Origin: Streptomyces sp. ISL-100
GTDB lineage: Bacteria; Actinomycetota; Actinomycetes; Streptomycetales; Streptomycetaceae
Reading direction: 5' to 3'
Assembly (NCBI RefSeq): GCF_018614615.1
Contig: NZ_JAGGOK010000025.1
Coordinates: forward strand, 83,719-147,718
Length of the DNA stretch: 64,000 bases
Shown: positions 33,655-43,502 of the stretch, piece after piece
Layout of the letters: each line of letters begins with the position of its first letter
Position numbering within the stretch: the stretch's first letter is position 1
Program-made: the position numbers and the translations under genes
Notes under the pieces: model-generated
Databases searched by the model: none
Told to the model about the DNA's origin: nothing
The model's input: the letters and a program-made list of their open reading frames with translations, nothing else

Positions 33655-33828
33655 TCATGCGTGCGCTCCAGGGTGTCGTCCGATCTCTACATCGCAGTCC
33701 GTCAGCCGCGACCAGTCGCGCGCGGCCGCCGCTTCTCTGCGCTCTCTCGCCAGGGCCCGGCACACATCCCATCGCATGTCCGGGTGCGGAGGCTTCCGGG
33801 GAAGGCCCAGGTACACCGGAGGTGCCAT
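33655..33828 (-). CDS. Small hypothetical protein, degenerate relative of the 153-326 gene
   Basis: The 57-residue frame starts at ATG 33828 (MAPPVYLGLPRKPPH) and ends DCDVEIGRHPGAHA. Its order of features (Pro-rich start, WDVC in place of CATC, a basic ARERREAAAA helix, TDCDV, then RHP) matches the small protein at 153-326. The first Cys of the CxxC is replaced, so metal binding would be lost. No strong Shine-Dalgarno is seen. It may be a remnant of a lost accessory cluster. The rest of the gap 33586-34017 shows nothing further. Confidence 0.45.
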   Translation of the reverse strand: MAPPVYLGLPRKPPHPDMRWDVCRALARERREAAAARDWSRLTDCDVEIGRHPGAHA

Positions 33829-34017
33829 GGTCGTCTTGGTGGCTGCGTAGGTTTCAAGCGAGAGCGCTTGTCGGTGGGTTTCGGCATCACGCGTTGCCCG
33901 GAGAGCACGTGAATGTTGGTGAGAAGTAAGAGCACCCGAGGTGGCGGGGAGCTCGATCGTGCGTGCGCAGCCAGCCCCGTTCGTGGCAGGATGACGTCAT
34001 GTTGATCAGAAAGGGCG

Positions 34018-34437
34018 ATGCCGCGTAGGCGCCCGAAGGCCGTCCGCGCTGAGCGATGGCGGCCCCGCAGACACGTTGTAGTTCGGCAGATCCGTGGCGT
34101 TTCCGCGAGGACTCGTGCAGCTGTCCGCCGTGTCGAAGATGAGCGGATGTGGCCCGACGCAGTTGCTGACGCACTCGCCCGTTTCGAGTGGGCGTTCAAG
34201 CAACCGGGCCGTTATTTGAACGCGTCCCAGGTCTGGGAGCCCGGACTGGAGGCGGAGTATGCCCGCGATGATCTGGAGGAGGCCATGCTCCGCCTCCCTC
34301 GCGGTGCCCAGCGTGATCTCGGCCGGCTGATTGCTCGCATCGACGACGAGTTCGAGCGTCGCACTCTGCCGGACCCTGGGCCAGTGAACGAACGGAGGGT
34401 GGGCGACTGGTGGTGGTCAAGGATCCGCGAGCGCTGA
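34018..34437 (+). CDS. Hypothetical protein (139 aa)
   Basis: The protein has a basic N-terminus (PRRRPKAVRAERWRPRR) and a more ordered second part with MWPDAVADALARFEW, LEEAMLRLPRGAQRDLGRLIARIDDEFERRTLPDP and a final WWWSRIRER. Only the part from about residue 44 shows normal streptomycete codon use, so the true start may be the ATG at 34147. It lies next to an IS21 remnant, in a stretch that seems to have been rearranged. I do not recognise the family. Confidence 0.55.
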   Translation: MPRRRPKAVRAERWRPRRHVVVRQIRGVSARTRAAVRRVEDERMWPDAVADALARFEWAFKQPGRYLNASQVWEPGLEAEYARDDLEEAMLRLPRGAQRDLGRLIARIDDEFERRTLPDPGPVNERRVGDWWWSRIRER

Positions 34438-34466
34438 CGCCGATGACAAAGCCTCATGCGACCTGA

Positions 34467-34679
34467 TCAGCTCGTGGTCAGTTGTTGTTCGGCGCGGGCG
34501 CGGGTTGTGGCGAGTCGGTAGGAGTCGGTGCCGGTCTCGATGATGTTGCCGCCGAAGGTGAGGCGGTCGACGATGGCCGCGCAGAGGCGCGGGTCGGTGA
34601 ACGTCTTGGTCCAGCCGGAGAACGATTCGTTCGAGGCGATCGCCACGCTGTTCTTTTCCTACCGCTCGGTCAGTGCGAC
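34467..34679 (-). pseudogene. Remnant of an IS21-family istB helper ATPase gene
   Basis: On the minus strand the frame reads ALTERYEK-like ALTER, stop, EKNSVAIASNESFSGW, then TDPRLCAAIVDRLTFGG, then the ending TTRARAEQQLTTS. This is the C-terminus of IstB, the ATP-binding helper of IS21-type transposases. A TAG replaces the Tyr codon after ALTER, and everything upstream is gone. It marks an old insertion beside the betaine operon. The remnant stop is at 34467. Confidence 0.75.
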
Positions 34680-34703
34680 ACAACCCCGGCGAAACGCCGA
34701 ACG

Positions 34704-34737
34704 GCTCCGGAATGCCGGGTTCGCGGCGTTCCGGAGC
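34704..34737. terminator. Terminator hairpin after the betaine operon
   Basis: GCTCCGGAATGCCG pairs with CGGCGTTCCGGAGC (one G-T mismatch) across a six-base loop. It lies 38 bases beyond the stop of the substrate-binding-protein gene, the last gene of the betaine operon on the minus strand. Confidence 0.75.
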
Positions 34738-34774
34738 GCGCTCAGGTGGTGGGGCCCCGGGAGGGGGCCAGTGG

Positions 34775-35749
34775 TTACTTCTTCGGCATCCAGGCCTTCC
34801 ACGTCGACTCGTTCGCCTTGGCCCACTTCTCGGCCGCGGCCTCGGGCGACAGCTTCTCGTCCGCGATCATCAGGGCGACCTCGTTCTGCTGCTCGGTCGT
34901 CCACTTGAAGTTCTTCAGGAACTCCGCCGCCTTGCCGCCGTTCTTCGCGAAGTCCGCGTTGAAGAACTTCTGCAGCGGCGTGTTCGGGTACGCGCAGGCG
35001 ATCTTCTTCGGCTCGGCGTCGCAGCCTTCCTTGTACGCCGGCAGCTTGACCTCGACCATGTCGATCTCGGCGTTCAGCCACTGCGGCGTCCACCAGTACG
35101 TCAGGAACGGCTTCTTCGCCTTGGCGTACTTCTTCATGGCCGTGATCTGGCTGGCCTCGGAACCCGAGTAGTTCGTCTTCAGGTTCAGCTTCAGGTTCTT
35201 GATGATCGCGTCGTCGTTGGTGACGTAGTCGGGCGACCCTTCGAGGATCTCGCCCTTGTCACCGCTCTCCGCGGTCTTGAACTCCTTGGCGTACTTGTTG
35301 AGGTTCTTCCAGTCCGTGACGTCCGGGTGCTTGTCCGCGAAGTACTTCGGTACGAACCAGCCGATGTGCCCGGTGACACCGAGGTCGCCGCCCTTGACGA
35401 CGGTCTTCTTGGTGTCGACGTACTGCTTCTCCTCCTTGGGGTGGCCCCAGTCCTCAAGGATTCCGTCGATGTCGCCCTTCGACAGCGCGTCCCACGCGAG
35501 GACCTCGCCCATCTGCTGGGTCTTGACGGTGTAGCCGAGCTCCTTCTCCAGGAGGTACGCCGCGACAGCGGTGTTGGCCTGGGCGCCGACCCACGACGGG
35601 ACGGTCAGCTTCACGGTCTTCTTGTCGCCGGCCTCGTCGCTCTTGCCGGTCTTGGCGGCGCCGCACCCGCTGAGGGCGAGCAGGCCGAGGACGGCGGCGG
35701 AAGCGGTGGCTGTGCGGGCTATTCGGGTATTCCGCGTATTCATGCGCAT
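34775..35749 (-). CDS. Glycine betaine/proline ABC transporter substrate-binding lipoprotein
   Basis: The 324-residue lipoprotein (lipobox LSGC, Cys29) belongs to the OpuAC/ProX family that captures quaternary amine osmolytes. It shows GDIDGILEDWGHP, the aromatic-rich WWTPQWL, and a Cys pair (CDAEPKKIACAYP) that may form a disulfide. Aromatic residues at HIGWFVP and elsewhere would form the cation box. It closes the operon betB-betA-ATPase-permease-binding protein, so imported betaine and choline-derived betaine are managed together. Confidence 0.9.
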   Translation of the reverse strand: MRMNTRNTRIARTATASAAVLGLLALSGCGAAKTGKSDEAGDKKTVKLTVPSWVGAQANTAVAAYLLEKELGYTVKTQQMGEVLAWDALSKGDIDGILEDWGHPKEEKQYVDTKKTVVKGGDLGVTGHIGWFVPKYFADKHPDVTDWKNLNKYAKEFKTAESGDKGEILEGSPDYVTNDDAIIKNLKLNLKTNYSGSEASQITAMKKYAKAKKPFLTYWWTPQWLNAEIDMVEVKLPAYKEGCDAEPKKIACAYPNTPLQKFFNADFAKNGGKAAEFLKNFKWTTEQQNEVALMIADEKLSPEAAAEKWAKANESTWKAWMPKK

Positions 35750-35800
35750 GGTGAGGGTGACTCTCTTCTCTGTCTGGCAGGAGTGAGTAAGAAGGGGGTG

Positions 35801-37807
35801 TCAGCTGTCGCCGCGGCCGCGGGATCGGCCCGCGCCCGGCTGAGTGAGCCGGTCGAGTACGAGCCCGAGGCAGACGATTGCGGCGCCGGCCGTCATACCG
35901 ACGCCCATCTCGCCGCGCGAGAGGCCCTTGACCACGTCGTAACCAAGAGCGCCACCGCCGACGAGGGCGCCGACGACGACCACCGCGAGCACCAGGACCA
36001 CGCCCTGGTTGACGGCGAGCTGAAGCGCCGGGCGGGCCAGCGGCAGCTGCACCTGGAGGAGCTGCTGCCGGGAGCCGGCGCCCATGGAGCGCGAGGCCTC
36101 CAGCGCGGAGGGATCGACTTCCCTGATCCCCTGGGTGGTGATGCGTACGACGGCGGGCAGGGCGTACACAACGGCCGCGATGATCGCGGACGCGCGCGTG
36201 ACACCGAACAGCGCGACCACCGGGATCAGATACACGAACTGCGGCATCGTCTGCATGGCATCGAGCACCGGCCGCATCCACCGTTCGAAGCGCCCCGCCC
36301 GCGCCGCCGCGATCCCGAGCGCGAAGCCCAGCAGCAGCGTCACGAACAGCGCCGCGATGACCTGCGACAGCGTGTCGAGGGACTTCGTCCATACGCCGAG
36401 TACGCCGATGGCGCCCATCGCGAGCGTGGAGGTGACCGCGGTCGCCCACGAGCCGACCAGCCACGCCAGCGCGGCCACGATCAGCAGCAGGGCCCACCAG
36501 GGCGTCCAGACCAGGCCGTCACGCAGCGGATTGAGCACCCACAGCGTGAAGTTCTCCGACCACACCTCGGTGCCGCCGAGGACCGGAATGCCCGACGCGA
36601 GGTGCTCGGTGATCCAGTCCTGGGCCTTGTTGACGGGCGTGGAGATGTCGTACGTCCAGGCCTCCGGCCAGGTCTGCGTCAGCAGCGCCCGCCCGGCCGC
36701 GGCAGCGGCCGCGGTGACGACGGCGACCAGCGCCCAGGCACGCCACCCGTGCAGCAGCCGCGAGCCGCCCGGCACGGAGGTGCCGATACGCATCCCCGCC
36801 GCCGCGGTCGTACGGTCCAGCCAGACCGCGATCAGCACGATCGGGATGCCGGCCGCGAGCGCCTTGCCGACGTCGACGGTGGAGAGAGCCGAGTAGACCT
36901 CTTCACCGAGCCCGCCCGCGCCGACGAGCGCCGCGATGACGACCATCGACAGCGCCATCATGATCGTCTGGTTGAGGCCGAGCAGCATTTCCTTGCGCGC
37001 GAGCGGCAGCCGCGCCGTCCACAGCCGCTGCGGGCCGCTGGCGCCGAGCGAGGCCGAGGCCTCCAGGACACCGGCGTCGGCGCCGCGCAGGCCGAGCGCC
37101 GTGAGGCGGGCCATCGGCGGGGCGGCGTAGATGACCGTACAGAAGAGCGCGGCGGGCGTACCGGTGCCGAAGACCAGCACGAACGGCAGCAGGTACGCGA
37201 ACGCCGGCATGACCTGCATGGTGTCGAGCACCGGCCGCAGCATCCGGTGGAAGCGGTCGGAGAGCCCGGCCGCGAGTCCGAGCAGGATGCCGAGCACAGA
37301 CGCGAGCCCGACGGCCACGACCATCAGCGCGATCGTGAGCAGCGTGGCGTCCCACATCCCGAGCAGCCCGCACACGGCGAACACGCCGACCGCGATGCCC
37401 GCCGTCTTCGCGCCGCGCCGGTCGAGTCCGGCGGCGCGCCACGCGAAGAGCACGGCCATGACGGCGAAGCCGGCCCAGCCGAGGGAGTCCAGGCCGTTGT
37501 AGACGGCGTTGACGGCGTCGGTGGCGGTGTTGGAGAGATGCAGCAGGAAGTACAGGAAGAGGGGGTGCGTCTCGCGGTTGTCGATGACCCACTCGTTGGC
37601 GTCGTCGAGCGGTCCCGACACGTCGACGGTCAGGCCGGCGGGCCAGCTGCCTCCGCCCCACAGGACGACCCCGAGCGGTACGAGCACGAACGCGGCGACG
37701 GCGAGCGGCAGGAGCTTCCGCCCGGCGCGGTGACGTACGAGAGCGCCGAACCGGCCGGGGGTGGGCGCCGCGGTCTCCTTCGAGGGCGTGGTGACGGCCG
37801 CCGTCAT
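35801..37807 (-). CDS. Double-domain glycine betaine ABC transporter permease
   Basis: The 668-residue protein contains two permease domains in tandem, each with the EAA-like loop ([25 protein letters not shown] and [25 protein letters not shown]). Each half also has [14 protein letters not shown] or [13 protein letters not shown] style loops before a long run of spans. One chain would provide both membrane halves of the importer, so no second permease gene is needed. Such fused forms are common for betaine importers of actinomycetes. The ATPase gene overlaps its start by four bases (ATGA). Confidence 0.9.
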   Translation of the reverse strand: MTAAVTTPSKETAAPTPGRFGALVRHRAGRKLLPLAVAAFVLVPLGVVLWGGGSWPAGLTVDVSGPLDDANEWVIDNRETHPLFLYFLLHLSNTATDAVNAVYNGLDSLGWAGFAVMAVLFAWRAAGLDRRGAKTAGIAVGVFAVCGLLGMWDATLLTIALMVVAVGLASVLGILLGLAAGLSDRFHRMLRPVLDTMQVMPAFAYLLPFVLVFGTGTPAALFCTVIYAAPPMARLTALGLRGADAGVLEASASLGASGPQRLWTARLPLARKEMLLGLNQTIMMALSMVVIAALVGAGGLGEEVYSALSTVDVGKALAAGIPIVLIAVWLDRTTAAAGMRIGTSVPGGSRLLHGWRAWALVAVVTAAAAAAGRALLTQTWPEAWTYDISTPVNKAQDWITEHLASGIPVLGGTEVWSENFTLWVLNPLRDGLVWTPWWALLLIVAALAWLVGSWATAVTSTLAMGAIGVLGVWTKSLDTLSQVIAALFVTLLLGFALGIAAARAGRFERWMRPVLDAMQTMPQFVYLIPVVALFGVTRASAIIAAVVYALPAVVRITTQGIREVDPSALEASRSMGAGSRQQLLQVQLPLARPALQLAVNQGVVLVLAVVVVGALVGGGALGYDVVKGLSRGEMGVGMTAGAAIVCLGLVLDRLTQPGAGRSRGRGDS

Positions 37808-38892
37808 GCGGCAACCGCCTTTGCCGTACCGATGCCCGCGACAACCGCGAGCAGCCCCTGGTGGTCGACGACGCCGACGCAGCGTCCGCCCTCCATGACG
37901 CGGGCGGGCTCGCCGGTGCGGGCGACGGCCTCGATGGCGGCCGAGACGGTGGCGTCGGGGGACACGGAAGCTCCGGTCTCGGCCTCGCCGATCCCGGCGG
38001 GCCGCATGGCCGTGCGTACGGTCATGACCTGCTCGCGCGGTACGTCACGTACGAAGTCCCGCACGTACTCGTCAGCGGGCGCGCCGACGATCTCCTCAGG
38101 GGTGCCGAGCTGCACGATCCGGCCGTCGCGCATCAGCGCGATCCGGTCGCCGAGCCGCAGCGCCTCGCTCAGGTCGTGCGTAATGAAGACCATGGTGCGG
38201 CCCTCTTCGCGGTGCAGGCGGATGACTTCTTCCTGCATGTCGCGGCGGATCAGCGGATCGAGCGCGCTGAACGGCTCGTCGAAGAGCAGCACTTCGGGGT
38301 CGACGGCGAGGGCGCGGGCGAGCCCGACACGCTGCTGCTGCCCACCGGACAGCTGACTCGGCCGACGCTCTCCCATCCCTCCCAGGCCGACCTTCTCGAC
38401 GACCTCGGCGGCCTTGGCGCGCCGCTCGGCCCGCCCCATGCCCTGGATTTCGAGCCCATAGGCGACGTTGTCGATGACGGACCGGTGCGGCAGCAGGCCG
38501 AAGTGCTGGAAGACCATGGAGGCGCGGTGCCGGCGCAGTTCGCGCAGTCGCGACTTGTCCATGGACAGGACGTCCTCGCCGTCGATGGCGATGGCGCCGG
38601 AGGTCGGCTCGATGAGGCGGGTCAGGCAGCGTACGAGGGTCGACTTGCCGGAGCCCGAGAGCCCCATGACGACGAAGACCTCGCCCTTGTGTACGTCAAA
38701 GGAGACGTCGCGCACGGCGGCGGTACAGCCGGTGCGGGCCCGCAGCTCTTCGGCGGACAGTTCGGCGCAGTCCGGGTCGGCGGGTATTCGGCCGGCCTTG
38801 GGTCCGAAGACCTTCCACAGATTCTGTACGGAGAAAACCGGTTCGGCGGCGGCGGGCTCGTCAGTGTTATTGGTGGTGTGGTTGTCGGTCAT
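37804..38892 (-). CDS. Glycine betaine ABC transporter ATPase (ProV/OpuAA-like)
   Basis: The 362-residue ATPase has Walker A ([11 protein letters not shown]), the signature [16 protein letters not shown], Walker B ([11 protein letters not shown]) and the switch His ([11 protein letters not shown]). A C-terminal CBS-like part ([15 protein letters not shown]) resembles the ionic-strength sensor of OpuA. The ATG at 38892 follows a near-perfect GGAGGTGAT; a GTG one codon earlier is also possible. Its start touches the stop of betA (TGATG). Confidence 0.93.
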   Translation of the reverse strand: MTDNHTTNNTDEPAAAEPVFSVQNLWKVFGPKAGRIPADPDCAELSAEELRARTGCTAAVRDVSFDVHKGEVFVVMGLSGSGKSTLVRCLTRLIEPTSGAIAIDGEDVLSMDKSRLRELRRHRASMVFQHFGLLPHRSVIDNVAYGLEIQGMGRAERRAKAAEVVEKVGLGGMGERRPSQLSGGQQQRVGLARALAVDPEVLLFDEPFSALDPLIRRDMQEEVIRLHREEGRTMVFITHDLSEALRLGDRIALMRDGRIVQLGTPEEIVGAPADEYVRDFVRDVPREQVMTVRTAMRPAGIGEAETGASVSPDATVSAAIEAVARTGEPARVMEGGRCVGVVDHQGLLAVVAGIGTAKAVAA

Positions 38893-40424
38893 CACGCATC
38901 ACCTCCCGGTGCAGTTGTTGAGGCAAGCAGTTCGGCGCACTTCTCCCCGACCATCAGGACCCCGATCATCGGGTTCACTGCGGGCATCGTCGGGAAGACG
39001 GATGCGTCGGCGATACGGATGCCTTCGAGGCCACGGATTTTCAAGTCCGGTGACACTACGGCAAGTTCGTCGGAGGAGTCACCCATCCGGCAGGTGCCCG
39101 CCGGGTGGTACACGGTGTGCGCGACCTTGCGGGCGTACTCGCTGATGTCCTCGTCGGTGGTGACGTCGGGCCCGGGGCAGACCTCGCGCTTGAGCCACTT
39201 GGCCAGCGGCTCGGCCTTGGCGATCTCGCGGGCGATGCGGATGCCGTCGACGAGCGTACGGCCGTCGTAGTCCTCGGGGTCGGTGAAGTAACGGAAATCC
39301 AACGAGGGCTTAACAGCCGGATCGGCACTGGTCAGGAAGAGCCGGCCGCGGCTGCGCGGCTTGGGGATGTTCGGGGTCATCGACACGCCGTGCGCGGGGC
39401 GCTCGTACCCGAGCCGCTCCGGATTGTCCGTAAACGGAATCTGATAGAAGTGGAACATCAGGTCGGGCCCGCGGCTCTCCGGGTCCCTTCGTACGAAGAG
39501 CCCCGCGTCGGAGTCCATGGCCGAGTTCTCGGGGATCGGCCCGTCCGTCTCCCAGACGATGACCGACTCGGGGTGGTCGAGCAGGTTCTCGCCCACGCCG
39601 GGGAGGTCGAGCACGACGGGAATCCCGAGCGCTTCGAGGTCGGCCTTCGGACCGATGCCGGAGTGCATCAGCAGCCGCGGGGTGTCCACGGCGCCGGCGC
39701 ACACGAGCACTTCGCGGCTCGCCTCGACGAGAACCTCTTCCCCGTCCTTGGTCCGGACGCGGACACCGGTCGCCCGCGTGCCCTCCAACTCCAGCTTGTA
39801 CGCCCAGCTCTCCAGCATGATGTGGAGGTTCGGCCGGTCGAGGAAGGGGTGCAGGTACGCGACGGACGCGGACGAGCGCTTGTTGTTCTCGGGGTGGTAG
39901 GCGAGGTCGAAGAAGCCGACACCCTCGTGGAACGGCTCCTTGTTGAACCCTTCCACGCGCGGTACGCCGATGGCGTCCTGCGCCGCGTCGACGAAGTCGC
40001 GCGCGATGGCGTTCCGGTCCTTCTCGTCGACCGGCACGATGTTGTTGCGAAGCTTGTGGAAGTACGGCCCCATGGCCGCGGCGTCCCACCCCTCGGCCCC
40101 GGCGGCCGCCCACTCGTCCCAGTCGGACGGCAGGGGCTGGAAGGCGATGAGCGTGTTGTGCGAGGAACAGCCTCCCAGGACGCGGGCGCGGCTGTGCCGG
40201 ATGTGGGAGTTGCCGCGTGGCTGCTCGGTGGTGGGGTAGTCGTAGTCGAGCTCACCGCCGAGCAGGCCCATCCAGCGGCGCAGCGTGAGTACTTCGGGGC
40301 GGTCGACATCGGAGGGGCCGCCCTCGATCACGGCGACGCGAACGGACGGGTCCTCGGTGAGCCGGGACGCGATCACCGAACCAGCGGTGCCGCCGCCGAC
40401 GACGACGTAGTCGTATACAGGCAT
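38892..40424 (-). CDS. betA: GMC-family oxidoreductase, choline dehydrogenase type
   Basis: The 510-residue flavoprotein oxidises choline to betaine aldehyde. It has the FAD-binding start [21 protein letters not shown], the GMC signature with [26 protein letters not shown], and the C-terminal [13 protein letters not shown] with catalytic His, followed by [15 protein letters not shown]. It lies between the aldehyde dehydrogenase and the importer genes. The substrate is inferred from context; close relatives act on other alcohols. Confidence 0.88.
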   Translation of the reverse strand: MPVYDYVVVGGGTAGSVIASRLTEDPSVRVAVIEGGPSDVDRPEVLTLRRWMGLLGGELDYDYPTTEQPRGNSHIRHSRARVLGGCSSHNTLIAFQPLPSDWDEWAAAGAEGWDAAAMGPYFHKLRNNIVPVDEKDRNAIARDFVDAAQDAIGVPRVEGFNKEPFHEGVGFFDLAYHPENNKRSSASVAYLHPFLDRPNLHIMLESWAYKLELEGTRATGVRVRTKDGEEVLVEASREVLVCAGAVDTPRLLMHSGIGPKADLEALGIPVVLDLPGVGENLLDHPESVIVWETDGPIPENSAMDSDAGLFVRRDPESRGPDLMFHFYQIPFTDNPERLGYERPAHGVSMTPNIPKPRSRGRLFLTSADPAVKPSLDFRYFTDPEDYDGRTLVDGIRIAREIAKAEPLAKWLKREVCPGPDVTTDEDISEYARKVAHTVYHPAGTCRMGDSSDELAVVSPDLKIRGLEGIRIADASVFPTMPAVNPMIGVLMVGEKCAELLASTTAPGGDA

Positions 40425-40497
40425 GGGTTACTGCTCCTCTTTCGTGCAACCACGGAAAAAATTCGGCCGGGAAGGGGCGGGCTGGGAAAGAAGAACC

Positions 40498-42000
40498 TCA
40501 GCCCGCGAACCAGCGCACCGGACGCGGCGCAAGGTTCTGGTAGATGTGCTTCGCCTCGCGATACTCGGCCAGCCCGGACGGGCCCAGCTCACGCCCGACC
40601 CCCGACTTGCCGAACCCGCCCCACTCCGCCTGCGGCAGGTAGGGATGGAAGTCGTTGATCCACACGGTCCCGTGCCGCAACCGCCCCGCCACCCGCCGGG
40701 CCCGCCCCGCGTCGGCCGTCCACACCCCGCCGGCCAGCCCGTACTCGGTGTCATTGGCCAGAGCGACGGCCTCGTCCTCGGTACGGAAGGTCTCCACCGT
40801 CAGGACGGGCCCGAAGACCTCTTCCCGTACGACGCGCATCTCGCGGTGGCACTGGTCAAGAACCGTCGGCGCGTAGAAGTAGCCTTCAGCCGGCCGTACG
40901 TCGGAGGCCTCGGGCCGCGCGCCGCCGGAGCGCAGCACCGCGCCCTCCTCCAGCGCGGACGCGACGTACATCTCCGTCTTCGCCAGCTGCTGAGCGGAGA
41001 CGAGCGGTCCGCACTCGACCCCGTCCTCCGTCCCGCGCCCGAGCCGGATCTTCGCGGCCCGGCGGGCGAGCTCGGCGACGAACCGCTCCCGCACCGACTC
41101 CTCGATGATGAGCCGGGAGCCGGCCGAGCAGACCTGGCCGCTGTGGATGAACGCGGCGTTCAGCGCCTGGTCGACGGCGGTGTCGAAGCCTTCCTCAGTC
41201 GCGCAGGCATCGGCGAAGACGACGTTGGGGTTCTTTCCGCCCAGCTCCAGCGCGACCTTCTTCACGGTGACCGCCGCCGCCTGCATGACCTTCGTACCGC
41301 TGGCGAGGCCGCCCGTGAACGACACGAGGTCGACGTCGGGGTGCTCGGACATCCGGGCCCCCACGGGGTCGCCCGCGCCGGTCACGAGGTTGGCGACACC
41401 GGCCGGCAGGCCCGCCTCGACGAGCAGCTCCATGAGCGCGACGGTCGTCAGCGGCGTGATCTCGCTCGGCTTGATCACGAAGGTGTTGCCGGCGGCCAGG
41501 GCCGGGGCGATCTTCCAGCTGGCCTGGAGCAGCGGATAGTTCCACGGCGCGATGAGCGCGCAGACGCCGACCGGCTCGTGCACGACGACGCTGTGGATCT
41601 CGGGAGAACCGGCGTCGACAACCCGCCCTCCGCCCTCATTGATGACGAGGTCCGCGAAGTACCGGAAGGCGTCGGTCACGCAGTCGACGTCGACCCGGCC
41701 CTCCTCCAGCGTCTTCCCCGCGTCACGGCTTTCGAGGAGCGCGATGTCCTCGCGGTCCCGCTGGAGCAGCTCACCGACGCGCCGCAGCAGCGCGGCCCGC
41801 TCGGCCACCGGGGTACGGGGCCACTCGCCCGTGTCGAATGCCGTACGGGCCGCTGCCACCGCGGCATCGACGTCGGCGGCACCGCCCTCGGCGATGACGG
41901 CGAAGGGCTTGGCGTCCGCGGGGTCGATGATCTCGCGCGTGGCGCCGGAAGCGGCTGCCTGCCACTTCCCGCCCACATGGATGGTCTGTTGTACCGACAC
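40498..42000 (-). CDS. betB: Betaine-aldehyde dehydrogenase-like NAD-dependent aldehyde dehydrogenase
   Basis: The 500-residue enzyme oxidises betaine aldehyde to glycine betaine. It has the catalytic Glu in [12 protein letters not shown], the catalytic Cys region [13 protein letters not shown], and the PWNYPLL and EVFGPVL motifs. The GTG at 42000 gives the family start ([13 protein letters not shown]). It is the first gene of the five-gene operon. Both enzyme genes with the importer make a full choline-to-betaine unit without a BetI-type repressor gene nearby. The 140-base leader has no clear palindrome. Confidence 0.92.
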   Translation of the reverse strand: MSVQQTIHVGGKWQAAASGATREIIDPADAKPFAVIAEGGAADVDAAVAAARTAFDTGEWPRTPVAERAALLRRVGELLQRDREDIALLESRDAGKTLEEGRVDVDCVTDAFRYFADLVINEGGGRVVDAGSPEIHSVVVHEPVGVCALIAPWNYPLLQASWKIAPALAAGNTFVIKPSEITPLTTVALMELLVEAGLPAGVANLVTGAGDPVGARMSEHPDVDLVSFTGGLASGTKVMQAAAVTVKKVALELGGKNPNVVFADACATEEGFDTAVDQALNAAFIHSGQVCSAGSRLIIEESVRERFVAELARRAAKIRLGRGTEDGVECGPLVSAQQLAKTEMYVASALEEGAVLRSGGARPEASDVRPAEGYFYAPTVLDQCHREMRVVREEVFGPVLTVETFRTEDEAVALANDTEYGLAGGVWTADAGRARRVAGRLRHGTVWINDFHPYLPQAEWGGFGKSGVGRELGPSGLAEYREAKHIYQNLAPRPVRWFAG

Positions 42001-42140
42001 GTCGCGTTTCGCCTTCCGTTCCCGATATGTTCCGCCAGTAAGGAGACCGGCAACCGGGAGCCCTCCCCCCGGGGCCGGGAACCATGCGCAATACGTGGCC
42101 GAAAGTGCCATGCATCACGACCGTTGTGAGACAAAACCGG

Positions 42141-43103
42141 TCAGAACGTGTTATTCGGTTTGAAGTGTTCGATCGCCGTGCCGATGATCTTCTCCTGTAG
42201 CGGCCACTCATCGGCAGGCGCGGCGACCAGCACGGCCCACAGGTCACCGCTGGAGACACGGAACACGCGCTCGACGCCCCTGCGGCGCCCGCCGCTCTCC
42301 TCGCTGTCGTACTCATAGACCAGCTGGGCGGACATGCTCTCGTTGACGGCGCCGTCCACCGGGCCCACGCTGATCTCCTCATAGCCCTCGGTGCCGTCCC
42401 GCAGCCCGCCGGATGCAAGGCGCACCGCCTCACCGGGGGTCATGCCCGCCTCGGTGACCCGGAAGATCTGTATGAGCGAGGCCCGGTCGGCCGTCCGGTA
42501 GAAGACACGCTCCTTCTCCAGGCTGCGCTCCCAGTCGTCGGGGACGGCGACGGAGAAGCCCTCGGGGTCCTCCACCAGCCGGTATCCGGCGGGCACCTGC
42601 GCGGCGTCGGTCGCGTCCGGCGCACCTGTCACATCCGTCACATCCGGCGTTACGGACTCCTCTGCGGTGGTCTCGCCGGAAGCGGTGCTGTCGGCGGTGC
42701 TGTCGCCGGTGCTTTCCGCCGCACTGTCGGCCGTACCTTCCGCCGACTGAACGGCCTGCGGCCCTTCCGCCCCCGTACGCTCCTGATCGCCGCCGCCGTT
42801 CCCCACGGTGAACCACACGGTCGCCGCGCCCAGCGCCAGTACGACGACCGCGGCCCCGGCGGCGAGCGGCGATATCCGGCCGCGTAAGGAACGCGGGCCG
42901 GCGCCGGGATCGTACGCCGGAGGCACGTGGGTCGGAGGCACGTGGGTCGGAGGCACGTACGCCGGGGTGAGCGAATCGGGCGGCGGAGGCGGTGTCGACG
43001 GCAGGGGCGGCAGCGGCGGAGGCTGCGGGATGTGGGGAAGGGGCCGCCCCTCCTCACCGCTCTCCCAGCGCTGCGCCTCGTCGTTCCAGTACGGCCCGGC
43101 CAT
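42141..43103 (-). CDS. Single-span membrane protein with Pro-rich N-terminus and acidic linker
   Basis: The 320-residue protein has a Pro-rich cytoplasmic part with 15-bp-coded repeats (VPPTH VPPTH VPPAY), one membrane span (AAGAAVVVLALGAATVWFTV), a Thr/Ser/Glu/Asp-rich linker, and an outer globular domain of about 140 residues containing YRLVEDPEGFSVAVPDDWERS and AVRLASGGLRDGTEGYEEI. It starts three bases after the next gene's stop, so the two are coupled. Similar architecture occurs in streptomycete kinase-linked sensor proteins, but no kinase domain is present. Confidence 0.8.
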   Translation of the reverse strand: MAGPYWNDEAQRWESGEEGRPLPHIPQPPPLPPLPSTPPPPPDSLTPAYVPPTHVPPTHVPPAYDPGAGPRSLRGRISPLAAGAAVVVLALGAATVWFTVGNGGGDQERTGAEGPQAVQSAEGTADSAAESTGDSTADSTASGETTAEESVTPDVTDVTGAPDATDAAQVPAGYRLVEDPEGFSVAVPDDWERSLEKERVFYRTADRASLIQIFRVTEAGMTPGEAVRLASGGLRDGTEGYEEISVGPVDGAVNESMSAQLVYEYDSEESGGRRRGVERVFRVSSGDLWAVLVAAPADEWPLQEKIIGTAIEHFKPNNTF

Positions 43104-43106
43104 CGC

Positions 43107-43502
43107 TCAGCCTCCCAGCAGTGCGCCGACCGCGGCCACGGCGGCGGCTCCCGACGCCAGGACCTCCACACTGGGGCCCGCCGCCGTGAGCGCGTCGCGC
43201 AGCCGGGCGAGGCGCCCGGGAGTGGCCTGGCCCGCGGCCTCGATCTCCTCCTCGGTGGAGACGAGCTCGGCGTCGAGGACGGTGGTGGTCTCGGTGGCGA
43301 GCAGCCGGTCCAGGTCGGCCCGGAGCTCCCGTACGGCGAGCAGCAGCTCCTCCTGCGCCGGATCCCGGGACGGCACGGCGCCGACATTCGTATTGGTATT
43401 GGTGACCGTGTTCCCGTTCCCAATACCAATGGCACTGTTGTTCACGGTCCCGACATGGACCGACGGCTGCTCATCAGGCTTTCCCACGGCGCGCTCCCCC
43501 AT
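43107..43502 (-). CDS. Small soluble protein with a VGTVNNSAIGIGNGNTVTNT motif
   Basis: The 131-residue protein starts at ATG 43502 (MGERAVGKPDEQ), following a purine-rich site inside the end of the preceding gene. Residues about 14-36 form an N/G/T-rich segment (NNSAIGIGNGNTVTNTNTN), then a helical coiled region (LLLAVRELRADLDRLLATE) and a hydrophobic C-terminus with an Ala/Val span ([16 protein letters not shown]). The N/G/T segment is nearly repeated at the C-terminus of the upstream protein. The segment looks like the short amyloid-like signalling motifs that let two proteins interact. This is inference. Confidence 0.78.
   Translation of the reverse strand: MGERAVGKPDEQPSVHVGTVNNSAIGIGNGNTVTNTNTNVGAVPSRDPAQEELLLAVRELRADLDRLLATETTTVLDAELVSTEEEIEAAGQATPGRLARLRDALTAAGPSVEVLASGAAAVAAVGALLGG

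Noticed and set aside
34673..38356. Very long plus-strand open frame (1227 codons) over the betaine importer genes
   Set aside because: It is the antisense shadow of three well-supported genes; its composition is Arg/Gly/Asp-rich and has no domain.
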